Counted from the stretch's first letter, positions 32,702 to 41,325 are shown. The stretch is 64,000 nucleotides of DNA from Streptomyces sp. Root431 (GCF_001426585.1 NZ_LMEI01000009.1:196694-260693); one strand, 5' to 3'. Numbers and translations are program-made. The notes: a model not told the origin generated them from the letters alone.

Positions 32702-33574
32702 TCACAGCTCCTTGCGGAGACCCCGGAGGATCTCCTTCGTGCGTTGTGCAGTCGCGGCCTGAGCCGCCATGCGGTCCATGACCTCCAGGTGGGATGCCAC
32801 CTCGGGGCGCGCGTCGAGATAGACGGCGCCGGTCAGGTACTCGCTGTAGACCATGTCCGGGAGTTCGGGCATGGCGAAGCGGAAGAGGACGAACGGTCCG
32901 TAGGTGCCGGGGTGGTGGCCGGACGCGAACTCCGCGATCTGCAGGGTGACGTTCGGCAACTCGGACGCTTCGAGCAGCCGGTCGAGCTGGTCGCGCATCA
33001 CTTCGGGCCCGTCACCGACCGGTCGGCGGAACACCGTCTCGTCCATGATCACCCAAAACTTCGGGGCGTCCTCCCGCGTCAGCAGGGACTGGCGCTCCAT
33101 CCGTAGGGCTACATGGCGCTCGGCGTCCTCGTCCTTGCCGGCATCGCTGCCGCCGACCGCCCCGCTGCGCAGAATGGCTCGGGCGTAGGCCTCGGTCTGC
33201 AGGAGACCGGGGATGAACTGCGGTTCGTACGCGCGGATGAGGCTGGCCGCCCCTTCCAGGCTCACGTACATGGAGAACCAGCCGGGCAGCACGTCGTGGA
33301 AGCGCTGCCACCAACCCGGGAGGTTGGCCTCCTCCGTGAGGGCGACGAAGCCCTCGGCCTCGGCGTCCGTGATCCCGTACTCCTTGAGCAGGAGTTGTAC
33401 GTACGGAACCTTCAGCGCGACCTCGGCCGTCTCCATGCGCCGGACGGTGGCCGGGGCCACCCGGAGGATCTTGGCCGCCTCTTCCCTCTTCAGGCCGGCC
33501 CGCTCGCGCAGATCCTGCAGCCGCCTGCCGAGAACGACCTGTCCCACCGTGGGGGCGGACCGCGGCTCGCTCAC
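32702..33574 (-). CDS. XRE-family regulator with DUF5753 domain (second WhiJ-like protein)
   Basis: A 290-residue protein. The N-terminal HTH is LGRRLQDLRERAGLKREEAAKILRVAPATVRRMETAEVALKVPYVQLLL (about 14-63). DUF5753 follows, with YEPQFIPGLLQTEAYARAIL and RMERQSLLTREDAPKFWVIMDETVFRRPV. The GTG start has GGGGAGG at a good distance. It forms a module with the DUF397 gene downstream and the divergent HATPase gene, the same arrangement as at 10147-11931. A dense palindromic region lies upstream. Confidence 0.94.
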   Translation of the reverse strand: MSEPRSAPTVGQVVLGRRLQDLRERAGLKREEAAKILRVAPATVRRMETAEVALKVPYVQLLLKEYGITDAEAEGFVALTEEANLPGWWQRFHDVLPGWFSMYVSLEGAASLIRAYEPQFIPGLLQTEAYARAILRSGAVGGSDAGKDEDAERHVALRMERQSLLTREDAPKFWVIMDETVFRRPVGDGPEVMRDQLDRLLEASELPNVTLQIAEFASGHHPGTYGPFVLFRFAMPELPDMVYSEYLTGAVYLDARPEVASHLEVMDRMAAQAATAQRTKEILRGLRKEL

Positions 33575-33636
33575 TCTGACCTCCCCGACGCACTGTTTCG
33601 ACGAGTGTGCCACGAAGGCGAGCCAGAGAGAACACA

Positions 33637-33672
33637 GCACTCTGCAATTTTCAGAGTGCCACTTGCCAAGTG
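33637..33672. promoter_or_regulatory. Two adjoining palindromes between the second XRE gene and the HATPase gene
   Basis: GCACTCTG-N7-CAGAGTGC (33637-33659) is perfect, with an AT-rich centre. Directly next to it, CACTTG-C-CAAGTG (33660-33672) is also perfect. They lie 63-98 bp upstream of the XRE start and 115-150 bp before the HATPase start. The XRE protein is the likely binder of at least one. Confidence 0.65.
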
Positions 33673-33786
33673 TCCGAGTCAGGAGGACAGTGTTCCGGTG
33701 AACCAGTACAACGCTGCCGTCGTGCGCCACCGCGCCCCGGGGCAGCGCCGTACGGCACTCCTGCCCACTGTTGTGAGGAACCGGTC

Positions 33787-34284
33787 GTGGCTTCTGGTAA
33801 CGCGCAGCCTTCAGGTCTCATGAGCCCTCGAGTCATGGCCCAGCGCCCAGAACCCCGGACCGATACCGGCATCCGTACCGATGGCGTACGCCGCTTCGCG
33901 TTCGAACTCCCGGCCCTGACCGGGTCGGTGGCGCGCGCCCGCCGGCTCGCCGAGGAGCGGCTCATTCTCTGGGGCTGCGGCCCCGACATACGTGACACCG
34001 TCGCCCTGGTCGTCTCCGAGCTCGTCACCAACGCCGTGGTCCACACCGCGAGCGGCCGGGTGGTCTGCGAGCTCCGTGAGGACGAGGACACCCTGCGTAT
34101 AGCGGTACGTGACGAGGGCGGCGCGGCGGGGCCGCGGATGCGGGACTGCGGCGAGGAGGAACGCGGCCGCGGACTCCTCATAGTCGACGCGCTGTGCACC
34201 GCCTGGGGCGCCGACCGCACCGGGCACGGCACGGCGCAGATCGTCTGGGCGGAGCTCGCCCACGGCATGGGGGAACCGTGCTGA
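33787..34284 (+). CDS. HATPase_c_2 serine kinase/anti-sigma-like ATPase
   Basis: About 165 residues from GTG 33787, which has GAGGAA at a good distance; ATG 33820 is an alternative. The GHKL motifs are clear: N-box VVSELVTNAVVHTASG, G1 VRDEGGAAGP and G2 GRGLLIVDALCTAWG. It resembles RsbW/SpoIIAB-type kinases, which bind sigma or anti-anti-sigma factors. It is divergent from the XRE/DUF397 pair, forming a complete whiJ-type locus. Unlike the paralogue at 10147, its ATP site is well conserved and it has no TTA codon. Confidence 0.9.
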   Translation: MASGNAQPSGLMSPRVMAQRPEPRTDTGIRTDGVRRFAFELPALTGSVARARRLAEERLILWGCGPDIRDTVALVVSELVTNAVVHTASGRVVCELREDEDTLRIAVRDEGGAAGPRMRDCGEEERGRGLLIVDALCTAWGADRTGHGTAQIVWAELAHGMGEPC

Positions 34285-34289
34285 GGTCG

Positions 34290-34811
34290 ATGGCCACCCT
34301 GCTGATCCCCCGGTCGGCCCGCAAGCCGCCGGAGATGCCCACCGTCCCGCGCCAGCGCGGCACCCCGGCCCCCCGAGGGCCGCACGCCAGGACGCTCGGC
34401 TCCACGGCCCCCGGCTCCCGGACGCTCGACGCCGCGGAACTCGGCGCGACCCGTCTGGCCGTCCCCGTCGGCCTGCACACCGGCCTCGGCTGCGACGCCG
34501 TCGGTGTCCCCGCCCGCTTCGGCTTCAAGATCCTCTCCCGCCTCCCCGCCAAGGGCTGCGTCTACGCCGACACCGACTGGTGGTGGTGGCTCGTCCCGGC
34601 CGGCTCCGATCTGGACCTGACCTGGCCGCTGCCCGCCTGTTACGCGCCGGGCGCCGAGGTCCCGGACCGCGGCCCGCGCCTCGTCCACCACCCCGACGGC
34701 ACCTCGCCCTACACGCCGCCGATCCCCCTGTACCTGCTGGTCTGCCAGCTGACGGGCATCGCCCCCGCCTGGTCCACGCCCCCGGCGCCCCCCGTACGCA
34801 GTGCGCTCTGA
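34290..34811 (+). CDS. Hypothetical proline-rich protein downstream of the HATPase gene
   Basis: A 173-residue protein with a basic, proline-rich N-terminus (RSARKPPEMPTVPRQRGTPAPRG) and a folded C-terminal half: FGFKILSRLPAKGCVYADTDWWWWLVPAGSDLDLTWPLPACYAPG. The run of four Trp is striking. No signal peptide or membrane helix is evident. It follows the HATPase gene by 5 bp; a GTG at 34278 that overlaps that gene is another possible start. I do not recognise the family. The close linkage suggests it belongs to the same operon. Confidence 0.7.
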   Translation: MATLLIPRSARKPPEMPTVPRQRGTPAPRGPHARTLGSTAPGSRTLDAAELGATRLAVPVGLHTGLGCDAVGVPARFGFKILSRLPAKGCVYADTDWWWWLVPAGSDLDLTWPLPACYAPGAEVPDRGPRLVHHPDGTSPYTPPIPLYLLVCQLTGIAPAWSTPPAPPVRSAL

Positions 34812-34845
34812 CGCTCGGGGCCGGTGACCGCATAGGCTCGGGGAC

Positions 34846-35556
34846 ATGTTCACCCCGCAGGGCCCCAGCCTCCGCGAGCTGACCGTCCAGGCCCTCTCCT
34901 CGGTCGAGCACGGTTACGACCTGCTCGCGAACAAGTTCGACGCGACCCCGTTCCGCACCTCCGACCGCCTCCTGACCGCGGTGGCCGACGCCCTGGAGGA
35001 ACTCGGCCCCTTCGACTCGGGGCTCGACGTCTGCTGCGGCACCGGCGCCGGACTCGGCGTCCTCCGCTCCGTCTGTGCGGGCCGGATCACGGGCGTCGAC
35101 TTCAGTACCGGCATGCTGACCCGGGCCCGTCGCGCCCATCCCGGCGCCACCCTGGTCCGCGCGGACGCCCTGGCCCTGCCCTTCGTCCCGGTCTTCGACC
35201 TCGCGGTCAGCTTCGGCGCCTTCGGCCACTTCGTCCCGGACGCCCAGCGCACGCTCTTCGCCCAGGTCCACGCCTCGCTCCGCCCCGGCGGCACCTTCGC
35301 CTTCCCCCTCCCGGCCCCGCCCCGAGTCGGCTCGCGCCTCTACTGGACGCTGTGGGGCTTCGACGCCGCGATGCGCGTCCGGAACGCGCTGTGGCACCCG
35401 CGTTTCGTCATGTACTACCGCACCTTCCGCCTCGCGGACGTCCGCAGCCGCCTGGAGGACGCGGGCTTCGAGGTCTCCCTGACCCCGCTCGATTCCCTGG
35501 GCCGCCGCGAGGACGGCAGCCCGCACTGCCGCCTGGTGGTGGCACGCAAGAGCTAG
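34846..35556 (+). CDS. Class I SAM-dependent methyltransferase
   Basis: A 236-residue methyltransferase with motif I LDVCCGTGAGLGVL (about 60-73), the acidic turn ITGVDFSTGMLTRARRAHPGATLVRADALALPF, and the post-I segment FDLAVSFGAFGHFV. This is a Methyltransf_25/11-type fold. The substrate is unknown. It starts 34 bp after the hypothetical gene and could be the end of that operon. Its stop shares a CTAG with the stop of the convergent gene. Confidence 0.9.
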   Translation: MFTPQGPSLRELTVQALSSVEHGYDLLANKFDATPFRTSDRLLTAVADALEELGPFDSGLDVCCGTGAGLGVLRSVCAGRITGVDFSTGMLTRARRAHPGATLVRADALALPFVPVFDLAVSFGAFGHFVPDAQRTLFAQVHASLRPGGTFAFPLPAPPRVGSRLYWTLWGFDAAMRVRNALWHPRFVMYYRTFRLADVRSRLEDAGFEVSLTPLDSLGRREDGSPHCRLVVARKS

Positions 35557-36284
35557 AGGGCCCCGCCCCAGAAGGCGGAGGGGCGCTGAAAGCCGATCCG
35601 GACCTCGACGTCGAGGGCGGCGCCCTTCCCCGGCGGCACATCGAATCCGTACACCGCCACGGCCTTCCGCCCGGGCAGCAGGGCGCCCGTGAGCCCGGAG
35701 CCCAGATCGGGCTCGACATCGAAGATCCGCTTCGCCTCCCGCCCGTCGCCGTCCCGGGCGGAGACCTGCACGAGAGCGAGTTCGAGCCGCTCGTCGGACC
35801 CGTTGCGCACGGTGACCTCCACGGTCACGGCCGTGTTCCCCGCCTTGTGCCCGGCCGCGGCTTCGGACGGTGTGAACCGGTCGGGAGCGGAGACGGTGAC
35901 CTCGACACCGTCCTCGTACCGCTGCGTCGCCCCGAAGGCGAGGACGTCGGCGGCGGAGGGCGTGCCGGGGCTCCGGCCTGCCGAGGTCGGAGGGGTGGGT
36001 GGGATGGGCGCAGTGGATGGGGTGGAGGCCGAGGCCCGGGGCACGGACGGTGTGGGCGAGTCCGTGGCGCCGCCGCGCCCGTCCTTCTCGAAGGCACCCG
36101 CCGCGGCGAGGATGCCGACGACACCGAAAACGAGGACGATCCCGCCGACGAGGGCTAAGAGAAGCATCCGCTTCCGTGGCGGCGGGGGGTCCGGAGTCAG
36201 GCCGTTCAGAGGCCCGGAGGGCGGACCGGCCGGCGGCTCGCCCCGGCCATGGGAGTTCCGTCCGGGGGTGCTTCCGTCCGCCAT
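35553..36284 (-). CDS. DUF4352-type membrane-anchored protein, with a TTA codon
   Basis: A 243-residue protein. A Pro/Gly-rich cytoplasmic N-terminus of about 37 residues is followed by one membrane helix (MLLLALVGGIVLVFGVVGILAA), a Ser/Thr/Pro-rich linker and an extracellular Ig-like DUF4352 domain (VTVEVTVRNGSDERLELALVQVSARDGDGREA...). The fold occurs in surface proteins of unknown role. One Leu in the membrane helix is coded by TTA (36156-36158), so translation probably needs bldA tRNA and expression may be late. The last 4 bp overlap the convergent methyltransferase gene. Confidence 0.85.
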   Translation of the reverse strand: MADGSTPGRNSHGRGEPPAGPPSGPLNGLTPDPPPPRKRMLLLALVGGIVLVFGVVGILAAAGAFEKDGRGGATDSPTPSVPRASASTPSTAPIPPTPPTSAGRSPGTPSAADVLAFGATQRYEDGVEVTVSAPDRFTPSEAAAGHKAGNTAVTVEVTVRNGSDERLELALVQVSARDGDGREAKRIFDVEPDLGSGLTGALLPGRKAVAVYGFDVPPGKGAALDVEVRIGFQRPSAFWGGAL

Positions 36285-36379
36285 GGGATACCTCCGCCGC
36301 TCGACCCGCGACGTGCGATCACATCAGCCTAGGTCGGGTGACGGCCCCCCGCCCGCCGAAGCGTCTCGGCGGTCTGGCG

Positions 36380-36736
36380 TCAGGCCTTCTTGACCACGCT
36401 GGACTTGAGCTGCATGGCGCCGAAGCCGTCGATGCGGCAGTCGATGTCATGGCCGTCGACGCCGTCGACCAGGCGGATGTTGCGCACCTTGGTGCCCGCC
36501 TTGATGCCGGACGGGTTGCCCTTGACCTTGAGGGCCTTCACGACGGTCACGGTGTCGCCGTCGTTGAGCACGTTGCCGACGGCGTCCTTGATGACGCGTT
36601 CGCCGGTCGTGTCCGCACTGTCGCCGTCGGCGGCCGGGACCCACTCGTGGCCGCACTCCGGGCACACCACCAGATTGTTCATCTCGTACGTGTACTCGCT
36701 GGAGCACTGGGGACAGGGGGGAAGGTTCTCGATCAC
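36380..36736 (-). CDS. YjdM/PhnA-family zinc-ribbon protein
   Basis: A 118-residue protein. The N-terminal zinc ribbon is [28 protein letters not shown] (four Cys), followed by the PhnA domain: [71 protein letters not shown]. The family was named after an E. coli gene near the phosphonate operon, but it does not hydrolyse phosphonoacetate in most species and its role is unsettled. The GTG start matches homologues. It lies downstream of the tRNA-Leu and its terminator. Confidence 0.93.
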   Translation of the reverse strand: MIENLPPCPQCSSEYTYEMNNLVVCPECGHEWVPAADGDSADTTGERVIKDAVGNVLNDGDTVTVVKALKVKGNPSGIKAGTKVRNIRLVDGVDGHDIDCRIDGFGAMQLKSSVVKKA

Positions 36737-36795
36737 GTTCCCAGGATAGGTGCTGCCCGCCGGCCGACCCGGCCGCCCGTTTGGTCGTGGAAAAC

Positions 36796-36834
36796 GAGAA
36801 GTGCCGGTCGATACGAGATCGACCGGCACTTCTC
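36796..36834 (-). terminator. Terminator of the tRNA-Leu gene
   Basis: A perfect 17-bp stem (36796-36812 with 36818-36834) and a 5-nt loop lie 5 bp after the tRNA 3' end on the minus strand, followed by GTTTT in the transcript. It is one of the few hairpins here with a U-tract. Confidence 0.93.
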
Positions 36835-36839
36835 TTCGG

Positions 36840-36924
36840 TGTCCGAGGGGGGACTTGAACCCCCACGCCCGATAAAGGGCACTAGCACCTCAAGCTAGCG
36901 CGTCTGCCATTCCGCCACCCGGAC
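36840..36924 (-). tRNA. tRNA-Leu (anticodon GAG)
   Basis: An 85-nt class II tRNA. The acceptor stem GTCCGGG pairs with CTCGGAC (one G-U pair); the discriminator is A. The anticodon stem-loop is CTAGC-TTGAGGT-GCTAG, with GAG at 34-36 reading CTC and CTT Leu codons. A long variable arm (TGCCCTTTATCGGGCG) and the TTCAAGT T-loop are present. CCA is not encoded. CTC is a major Leu codon in this genome. The tRNA stands alone with its own terminator. Confidence 0.97.
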
Positions 36925-37185
36925 AAGGTGTCTGTCGCTTTGTGGTTTCCCTCGCGGCGACAGAGATAACTCTACCAGGGGTTTGAGGTGCCCTTCACCA
37001 GCGTTTTCCGTGGTCAGTGGCGTGGAGCGACCCGATTCCCTTGATCCAGTCCGGATTGTCCGACCTGTTCGCGTACGGGCGGCCCAGAGAGGTGAGTGGG
37101 AGCTCGACGCCCCCCGACGCCGGCTCCGTGGAGGCCACACTGACGACCGCCACGCGGTCCAGGCCAATGCCTTCTCGGAAGTCCG
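36925..37185. other. Intergenic region upstream of tRNA-Leu
   Basis: The tRNA promoter should lie here; TAGAGT near 36970 on the minus strand is a possible -10. One minus-strand frame from the sortase stop to about 37010 reads as a plausible protein tail (GLDRVAVVSVASTEPASGG) but has no start codon of its own that I could defend. Another overlapping frame on the plus strand is equally biased. I make no gene call. Confidence 0.35.
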
Positions 37186-37869
37186 TCAGGTTCGGCGGAC
37201 CTCGACGAGGCGGGCCGAGACCACGACGTTGCCCGCGTAACCGGTCTCCTGGGTGAAGGCGCCGCCGCAGGTGATCAGACGCAGCTCGGGGAGGCCGGAG
37301 TCGCCGTAGACCCGTTCGGCGGGGAAGCCCTCCTTGGGGACGACCTCGACGCCGTACACGGAGAAGACGGCGGTCCGGCCGTCGCGGCGGGCGATCTCCA
37401 CCCGGTGGCCCTTGCCGACGGCGCCGAGGTCGTAGAAGACGGCCCGGCCGCCCGGGGTGTCGACGTGGCCGACGACGACGGCGGTGCCGCGCTCACCGGG
37501 GGTGACGGCGCCGGTGAACCAGCCCGTGAGGTGGTCGTCCTCGGGCGGCGGGGCCTCGATCCAGCCGTCCGCGTCGAGGCCGACCTCGGTGACGGGCGCG
37601 TCGACGCGGACCGCCGGGACGCGTACCCGTACGGGCGGCGAGGCGGGCAGCGGCTCCGGTACGGAGGCGGGGGCGGGGCCCGCGTCGGCCGCCCGGGTCC
37701 CGTCGGGGGCGGCCACGGCGAGGGGCTGCGGAGGGCCTTCGGCGCGGAGTTCGTCGGCTCCCCCGCGTACGAGGTGGATGCCTATGAGAAGGACGACGGC
37801 TACGACGCCCCAGGCACCGTGCTTCCCGGTCCCCGCGTCGCGCGTCCCCGTTCCGTTCGACCCCTGCAC
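37186..37869 (-). CDS. Class F sortase
   Basis: A 227-residue protein with an N-terminal membrane anchor (HGAWGVVAVVLLIGIHLV, about 17-34), a Pro/Ala linker and a sortase beta barrel. Catalytic residues are visible: H135 in VVVGHVDTPGG, C201 in RLITCGGAF and R220 in VVVSAR. Class F sortases are common in actinomycetes and probably anchor surface proteins to peptidoglycan, but few substrates are known. The next gene on the same strand encodes a secreted protein with a C-terminal helix and RRR tail, a likely partner. The start is GTG. Confidence 0.94.
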   Translation of the reverse strand: MQGSNGTGTRDAGTGKHGAWGVVAVVLLIGIHLVRGGADELRAEGPPQPLAVAAPDGTRAADAGPAPASVPEPLPASPPVRVRVPAVRVDAPVTEVGLDADGWIEAPPPEDDHLTGWFTGAVTPGERGTAVVVGHVDTPGGRAVFYDLGAVGKGHRVEIARRDGRTAVFSVYGVEVVPKEGFPAERVYGDSGLPELRLITCGGAFTQETGYAGNVVVSARLVEVRRT

Positions 37870-37966
37870 GCCCCGCGCTCCTCCTCCGTGGGTGGAAGCC
37901 CCTCCGCCCCGGTCCTCGTCACACCGGGGTGGAGGGGCGGTCTTGGTCCCCCTGCTCCGGCCGCCG

Positions 37967-38527
37967 TCAGGCGTTGCCGTCGGCGCCTCGGCGGCGGGTC
38001 AGGACCACGGCCGCGCCGAGTGCTCCGGCGATCAGCAGGACGCCGGTGACGAGTTCGGTGGCGCCGAGTCCTTCGTCGGCGGAACCGGCCTCGGAGCCGA
38101 ACCCGGCCTTCACGCCCTTGTGTGCGCCGGGGGACGTGTCGGGTCCTGTGACATCGCCCTTGTCGTGGTCCGGGCCGGTGTGCGGGGCGATGGTGAGGTT
38201 CGCGGTGCCGCGCTCGCCCTTGCAGTCGAAGGTGATCTCGTAGCGGGCGCCCGCCTTGGCCTCGACGTCGACGGTGGCGCTTCCCGGGCGGCCCTCGTTC
38301 AGGGTCACCGTGTCGAACACCCCGGAGGTGACGGTCACGGACGGCACTTCGCAGCCGTCGGAGGTGAGGGTGACGGTGCCGCCGGGGGCGACCGTCTCGG
38401 GGGTGACGGAGAAGCCGAACGACGTGATGTTCGGTTCGTTCTCCTCCGCCAGGGCCGTCGGTGCCGTGGCGAGTCCCAGGGCCGCGGCGGAGAGCAGGGC
38501 GGCGGAAGCGATACGTATCGCGCGCAT
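37967..38527 (-). CDS. Secreted surface protein with C-terminal membrane anchor
   Basis: A 186-residue protein. Its signal peptide (MRAIRIASAALLSAAALGLA) is cleaved after TALA. The middle (about 29-115) is an Ig-like beta domain: FSVTPETVAPGGTVTLTSDGCEVPSVTVTSG, with two Cys that may form a disulfide. An acidic/His linker follows, then a hydrophobic helix (LVTGVLLIAGALGAAVVL) and TRRRGADGNA. This is the architecture of a sortase substrate, but no LPxTG motif is present; LGATEL sits just before the helix. It is upstream of the sortase gene by 97 bp. Confidence 0.82.
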   Translation of the reverse strand: MRAIRIASAALLSAAALGLATAPTALAEENEPNITSFGFSVTPETVAPGGTVTLTSDGCEVPSVTVTSGVFDTVTLNEGRPGSATVDVEAKAGARYEITFDCKGERGTANLTIAPHTGPDHDKGDVTGPDTSPGAHKGVKAGFGSEAGSADEGLGATELVTGVLLIAGALGAAVVLTRRRGADGNA

Positions 38528-38705
38528 GGCGGTCCTCCCGATCACGCGAGGGTGCGGAGCGGAGCGATTCCGCGCCCGGTAACGGAAGACCCTCACCGCG
38601 ATCGAAGCTAGGTGCGACCCCGGCGCGCCGCCACCGGGCTCCGCCGAACGGGGCACGGCATGCCCTGGACGCCCCGCCCCGCCCCCGCTCCCCCGTCCGT
38701 CCCGG

Positions 38706-39662
38706 CTATGGGACCCGGATGACCTGCCCCGCGTACGAGAGGTTGCCGCCGAAGCCGAAGAGGAGGACCGGGGCACCGGAGGGGAGTTCGCCGCGCTCGA
38801 CGAGCTTGGCGAGGGCCAGCGGGATCGAGGCGGCGGAGGTGTTGCCGGAGTCGATGACGTCGCGGGCGACGATCGCGTTGACGGCGCCGATCTTCGCCGC
38901 GAGCGGCTCGATGATCCGCAGGTTGGCCTGGTGCAGGACCACGCCCGCGAGCTCCTCGGGGGCGATGCCGGACCGCTCGCAGGTCTTGCGGGCGAGCGCG
39001 GGCAGCTGCTGGGTGGCCCAGCGGTAGACCGACTGGCCCTCCTGGGCGAAGCGCGGCGGGGTGCCCTCGATCCGGACGGCGTTGCCCATCTCGGGGACCG
39101 ATCCCCACAGGACCGGGCCGATGCCGGGCGCGGCACCCGTCTCCCCGCCCTCCACGGCCTCGACGATCGCGGCGCCCGCGCCGTCGCCGACGAGGACGCA
39201 GGTGGTGCGGTCCGTCCAGTCGCAGACCTCGGTCATCTTGTCGGCGCCGATCACCAGGACCCGGTGGGCTCCCCCGGCCCGCACGGCGTGGTCGGCGGTC
39301 GCCAGGGCGTGGGTGAAGCCCGCGCAGACGACGTTCAGGTCCATGGTCGCGGGCGAGGCCATGCCGAGGCGGGCGGCGACGCGGGCGGCCGTGTTGGGCG
39401 AGCGGTCGATCGCCGTGGAGGTGGCGACGAGGACGAGGTCGATGTCGTCCGGGGTGAGCCCGGCGGCCGCCAGGGCCTTGCCCGCCGCGTGGGCGGCGAG
39501 CTCGTCGACGGGCTCGTCCGGTCCGGCGACGTGCCGGGTGCGGATGCCGACCCGGCTGGTGATCCACGCGTCGTCGGTGTCGACGATTTCCGCGAGGTCG
39601 TGGTTGGTGAGCACCTTGGCAGGCTGGTAGTGCCCGAGCGCGGCAATGCGAGTGCCCGTCAT
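38706..39662 (-). CDS. Beta-ketoacyl-ACP synthase III-type enzyme
   Basis: A 318-residue KAS III. It has the catalytic Cys in MDLNVVCAGFTHAL (C113), the His in VVLHQANLRII and the Asn in DVIDSGNTSAASIPLALA, plus the start RIAALGHYQPAKVLTNHDLAEIVDTDDAWITSRVGI. FabH condenses acyl-CoA with malonyl-ACP to start fatty acid synthesis. This copy is not next to fabD/acpP/fabF, so it is probably a second FabH-like enzyme, perhaps with a special starter unit. It is monocistronic and divergent from fdhD. Confidence 0.93.
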   Translation of the reverse strand: MTGTRIAALGHYQPAKVLTNHDLAEIVDTDDAWITSRVGIRTRHVAGPDEPVDELAAHAAGKALAAAGLTPDDIDLVLVATSTAIDRSPNTAARVAARLGMASPATMDLNVVCAGFTHALATADHAVRAGGAHRVLVIGADKMTEVCDWTDRTTCVLVGDGAGAAIVEAVEGGETGAAPGIGPVLWGSVPEMGNAVRIEGTPPRFAQEGQSVYRWATQQLPALARKTCERSGIAPEELAGVVLHQANLRIIEPLAAKIGAVNAIVARDVIDSGNTSAASIPLALAKLVERGELPSGAPVLLFGFGGNLSYAGQVIRVP

Positions 39663-39898
39663 ACCGGGACCCCCTCGGTGGTTCGTTCGTCCAACAGGAC
39701 CCCCCAGTCTTGCCAGCGACTGAGCGGTAACAGGTGACGTAAACCACCAACATTCACCCGTACCGCTTGGCCGACCATGACAAGGGCCGGGGTGGGGTAA
39801 GGGCCCCCGGTGACGGAGAATGGCCCCCGTCAGGGCCGCTTCCGTCGCGTTTTCGCGTCCTCACGGCCTTCCACGCGAGAGAATCGAGTGCGATCACG

Positions 39899-40726
39899 AT
39901 GGGACGGGTCACCGAGCGGCGGCGTGTCATGCGGATCCGCGACGGGGCGGTGAACACGCGGCCCGACACCCTGGTCGCCGAGGAGCCGCTGGAGATCCGG
40001 CTGAACGGCCGGCCGATCGCCATCACCATGCGCACTCCGGGGGACGACTTCGCGCTCGCGGCGGGCTTCCTCGTCAGCGAGGGCGTCCTCGCGGCGGCCT
40101 CGGACGTGCGGAACATCGTGTACTGCGCCGGGGCCACGGACGACGGCCGCAACACGTACAACGTGGTGGACGTGCAGCTTGCGCCGGACGTGGTCGTCCC
40201 GGACATCTCCCTGGAGCGGAACGTCTACACGACGTCGTCGTGCGGGCTGTGCGGGAAGGCCAGCCTGGACGCGGTGCGCACCACGGCGCGCTTCCCGATC
40301 GCCGACACTCCCCCCGTACGGATCGCGCCCTCCCTCCTGTCCGTCCTGCCGGAGCGGCTGCGGGCGGCGCAGCGGGTCTTCGACTCGACCGGCGGGCTGC
40401 ACGCGGCGGCGCTGTTCACGGAGGACGGCGAGCTGCTCGACGTACGGGAGGACGTGGGCCGTCACAACGCCGTGGACAAGCTGGTGGGGCGGGCGCTGCG
40501 GGAGGGGCTGCTGCCGCTGGAGCGGGCGGTGCTCCTGGTGTCGGGGCGGGCCTCGTTCGAGCTGGCGCAGAAGGCCGTGATGGCGGGGATCCCGGTGCTC
40601 GCGGCGGTGTCCGCGCCGTCCTCGCTCGCGGTGGACCTGGCCGCCGAGACGGGTCTGACGCTGGTCGGCTTCCTGCGCGGGGCGAACATGAACGTGTACG
40701 CGGGCGAGCACCGGATCGCCGTCTAG
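39899..40726 (+). CDS. fdhD: FdhD sulfurtransferase for formate dehydrogenase maturation
   Basis: A 275-residue FdhD. It has the loop [16 protein letters not shown] with the two cysteines (C115, C118) that carry persulfide from IscS to the Mo/W-bisMGD cofactor, and the signature [13 protein letters not shown]. Substrate-side motifs [13 protein letters not shown] and [19 protein letters not shown] are present. Its client would be a molybdenum formate dehydrogenase or related oxidoreductase; none is encoded in the window. ATG 39899 gives the canonical [13 protein letters not shown] start. Confidence 0.95.
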   Translation: MGRVTERRRVMRIRDGAVNTRPDTLVAEEPLEIRLNGRPIAITMRTPGDDFALAAGFLVSEGVLAAASDVRNIVYCAGATDDGRNTYNVVDVQLAPDVVVPDISLERNVYTTSSCGLCGKASLDAVRTTARFPIADTPPVRIAPSLLSVLPERLRAAQRVFDSTGGLHAAALFTEDGELLDVREDVGRHNAVDKLVGRALREGLLPLERAVLLVSGRASFELAQKAVMAGIPVLAAVSAPSSLAVDLAAETGLTLVGFLRGANMNVYAGEHRIAV

Positions 40727-40807
40727 GGGGCGTCGGGGCCCAGAGTCCGTCGGCCTCGCCGCGGGCGAGGTGTTCGGCGTAGACGCCGACCTTCCAGGTG
40801 GTGAGTG

Positions 40808-40897
40808 GGCCGCGCGTACGCCATCGACCCGGATGCGGCCGCACAGCTGTGGGACCTGTCCGTCGCCGCGACCGGTGCCACCCCGATCGGCCGATGA
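40808..40897 (+). pseudogene. Possible 3' remnant of a short-chain dehydrogenase gene
   Basis: A reading of about 29 codons ends AYAIDPDAAAQLWDLSVAATG-x7-stop at 40895-40897. The pattern resembles the C-terminal helix of short-chain dehydrogenases. A stop in the same frame lies just upstream at 40802-40804, and no start or Rossmann segment can be found. It may be a decayed gene end between fdhD and the ferredoxin gene. Confidence 0.4.
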
Positions 40898-40941
40898 CCC
40901 CGCACCGCATCCCGCGTGCGGCACCGGTGCGGGCGAGGTGG

Positions 40942-41325
40942 TCAGTTCTTCGGCGGGTCGATCATCTGGAGCGTGAGGGTCGCCGGGGGCTTCGCTATGC
41001 CGGGGCCGCCGGCCGCCGTCCAGGCGAGGATGTCGTCGAGGCAGTCCTCGTCGAGGGTGAAGCCGATCCAGGCGGCCCGGCCGCCGCGCCTGCGGCCCTC
41101 GGTGGAGGGCTGGACGACGACGATGTTGGCCTGGGCGCAGGGGCCGAGGCAGTCGCTCGTACGGACGGCCAGTCGGCCGCCGGAGGCCGCGGCGGCCTCG
41201 CGGAGGCGGGCGAGCTGGGCATCGTGGTCGGTGCCGGGGTTCTTGCGGGCGTCGCCGCAGCAGCAGCCCCGGCAGACGACGAGGGAGCAGGGGCGGGCCC
41301 CGTACCGTATCGGGACGGGTGTCAC
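40942..41325 (-). CDS. Thioredoxin-like 2Fe-2S ferredoxin
   Basis: A 127-residue protein of the (2Fe-2S) ferredoxin family with thioredoxin-like fold: SLVVCRGCCCGDARK near the N-terminus and TSDCLGPCAQANIVVVQPS in the middle supply the cluster cysteines. These proteins carry electrons or sense redox state in the cytoplasm. Its GTG overlaps the stop of the isochorismatase-like gene (GTGA), so the two are coupled. No oxidoreductase partner is otherwise adjacent; FdhD nearby hints at a link with formate or molybdenum enzymes, but the strands differ. Confidence 0.88.
   Translation of the reverse strand: MTPVPIRYGARPCSLVVCRGCCCGDARKNPGTDHDAQLARLREAAAASGGRLAVRTSDCLGPCAQANIVVVQPSTEGRRRGGRAAWIGFTLDEDCLDDILAWTAAGGPGIAKPPATLTLQMIDPPKN

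Noticed and set aside
36840..36924. Integration site of a genomic island at tRNA-Leu
   Set aside because: tRNA genes are common attachment sites, but no integrase, no direct repeat of the tRNA 3' end and no atypical DNA are visible nearby.
37010..37198. Possible gene tail after the sortase on the minus strand
   Set aside because: The frame has fair codon bias but no defensible start, and the opposite strand is equally biased; no family could be recognised.
39680..39780. Operator between fabH and fdhD from AGCGGTA/TACCGCT arms
   Set aside because: The 7-bp arms are about 35 bp apart and could arise by chance; no supporting repeats.
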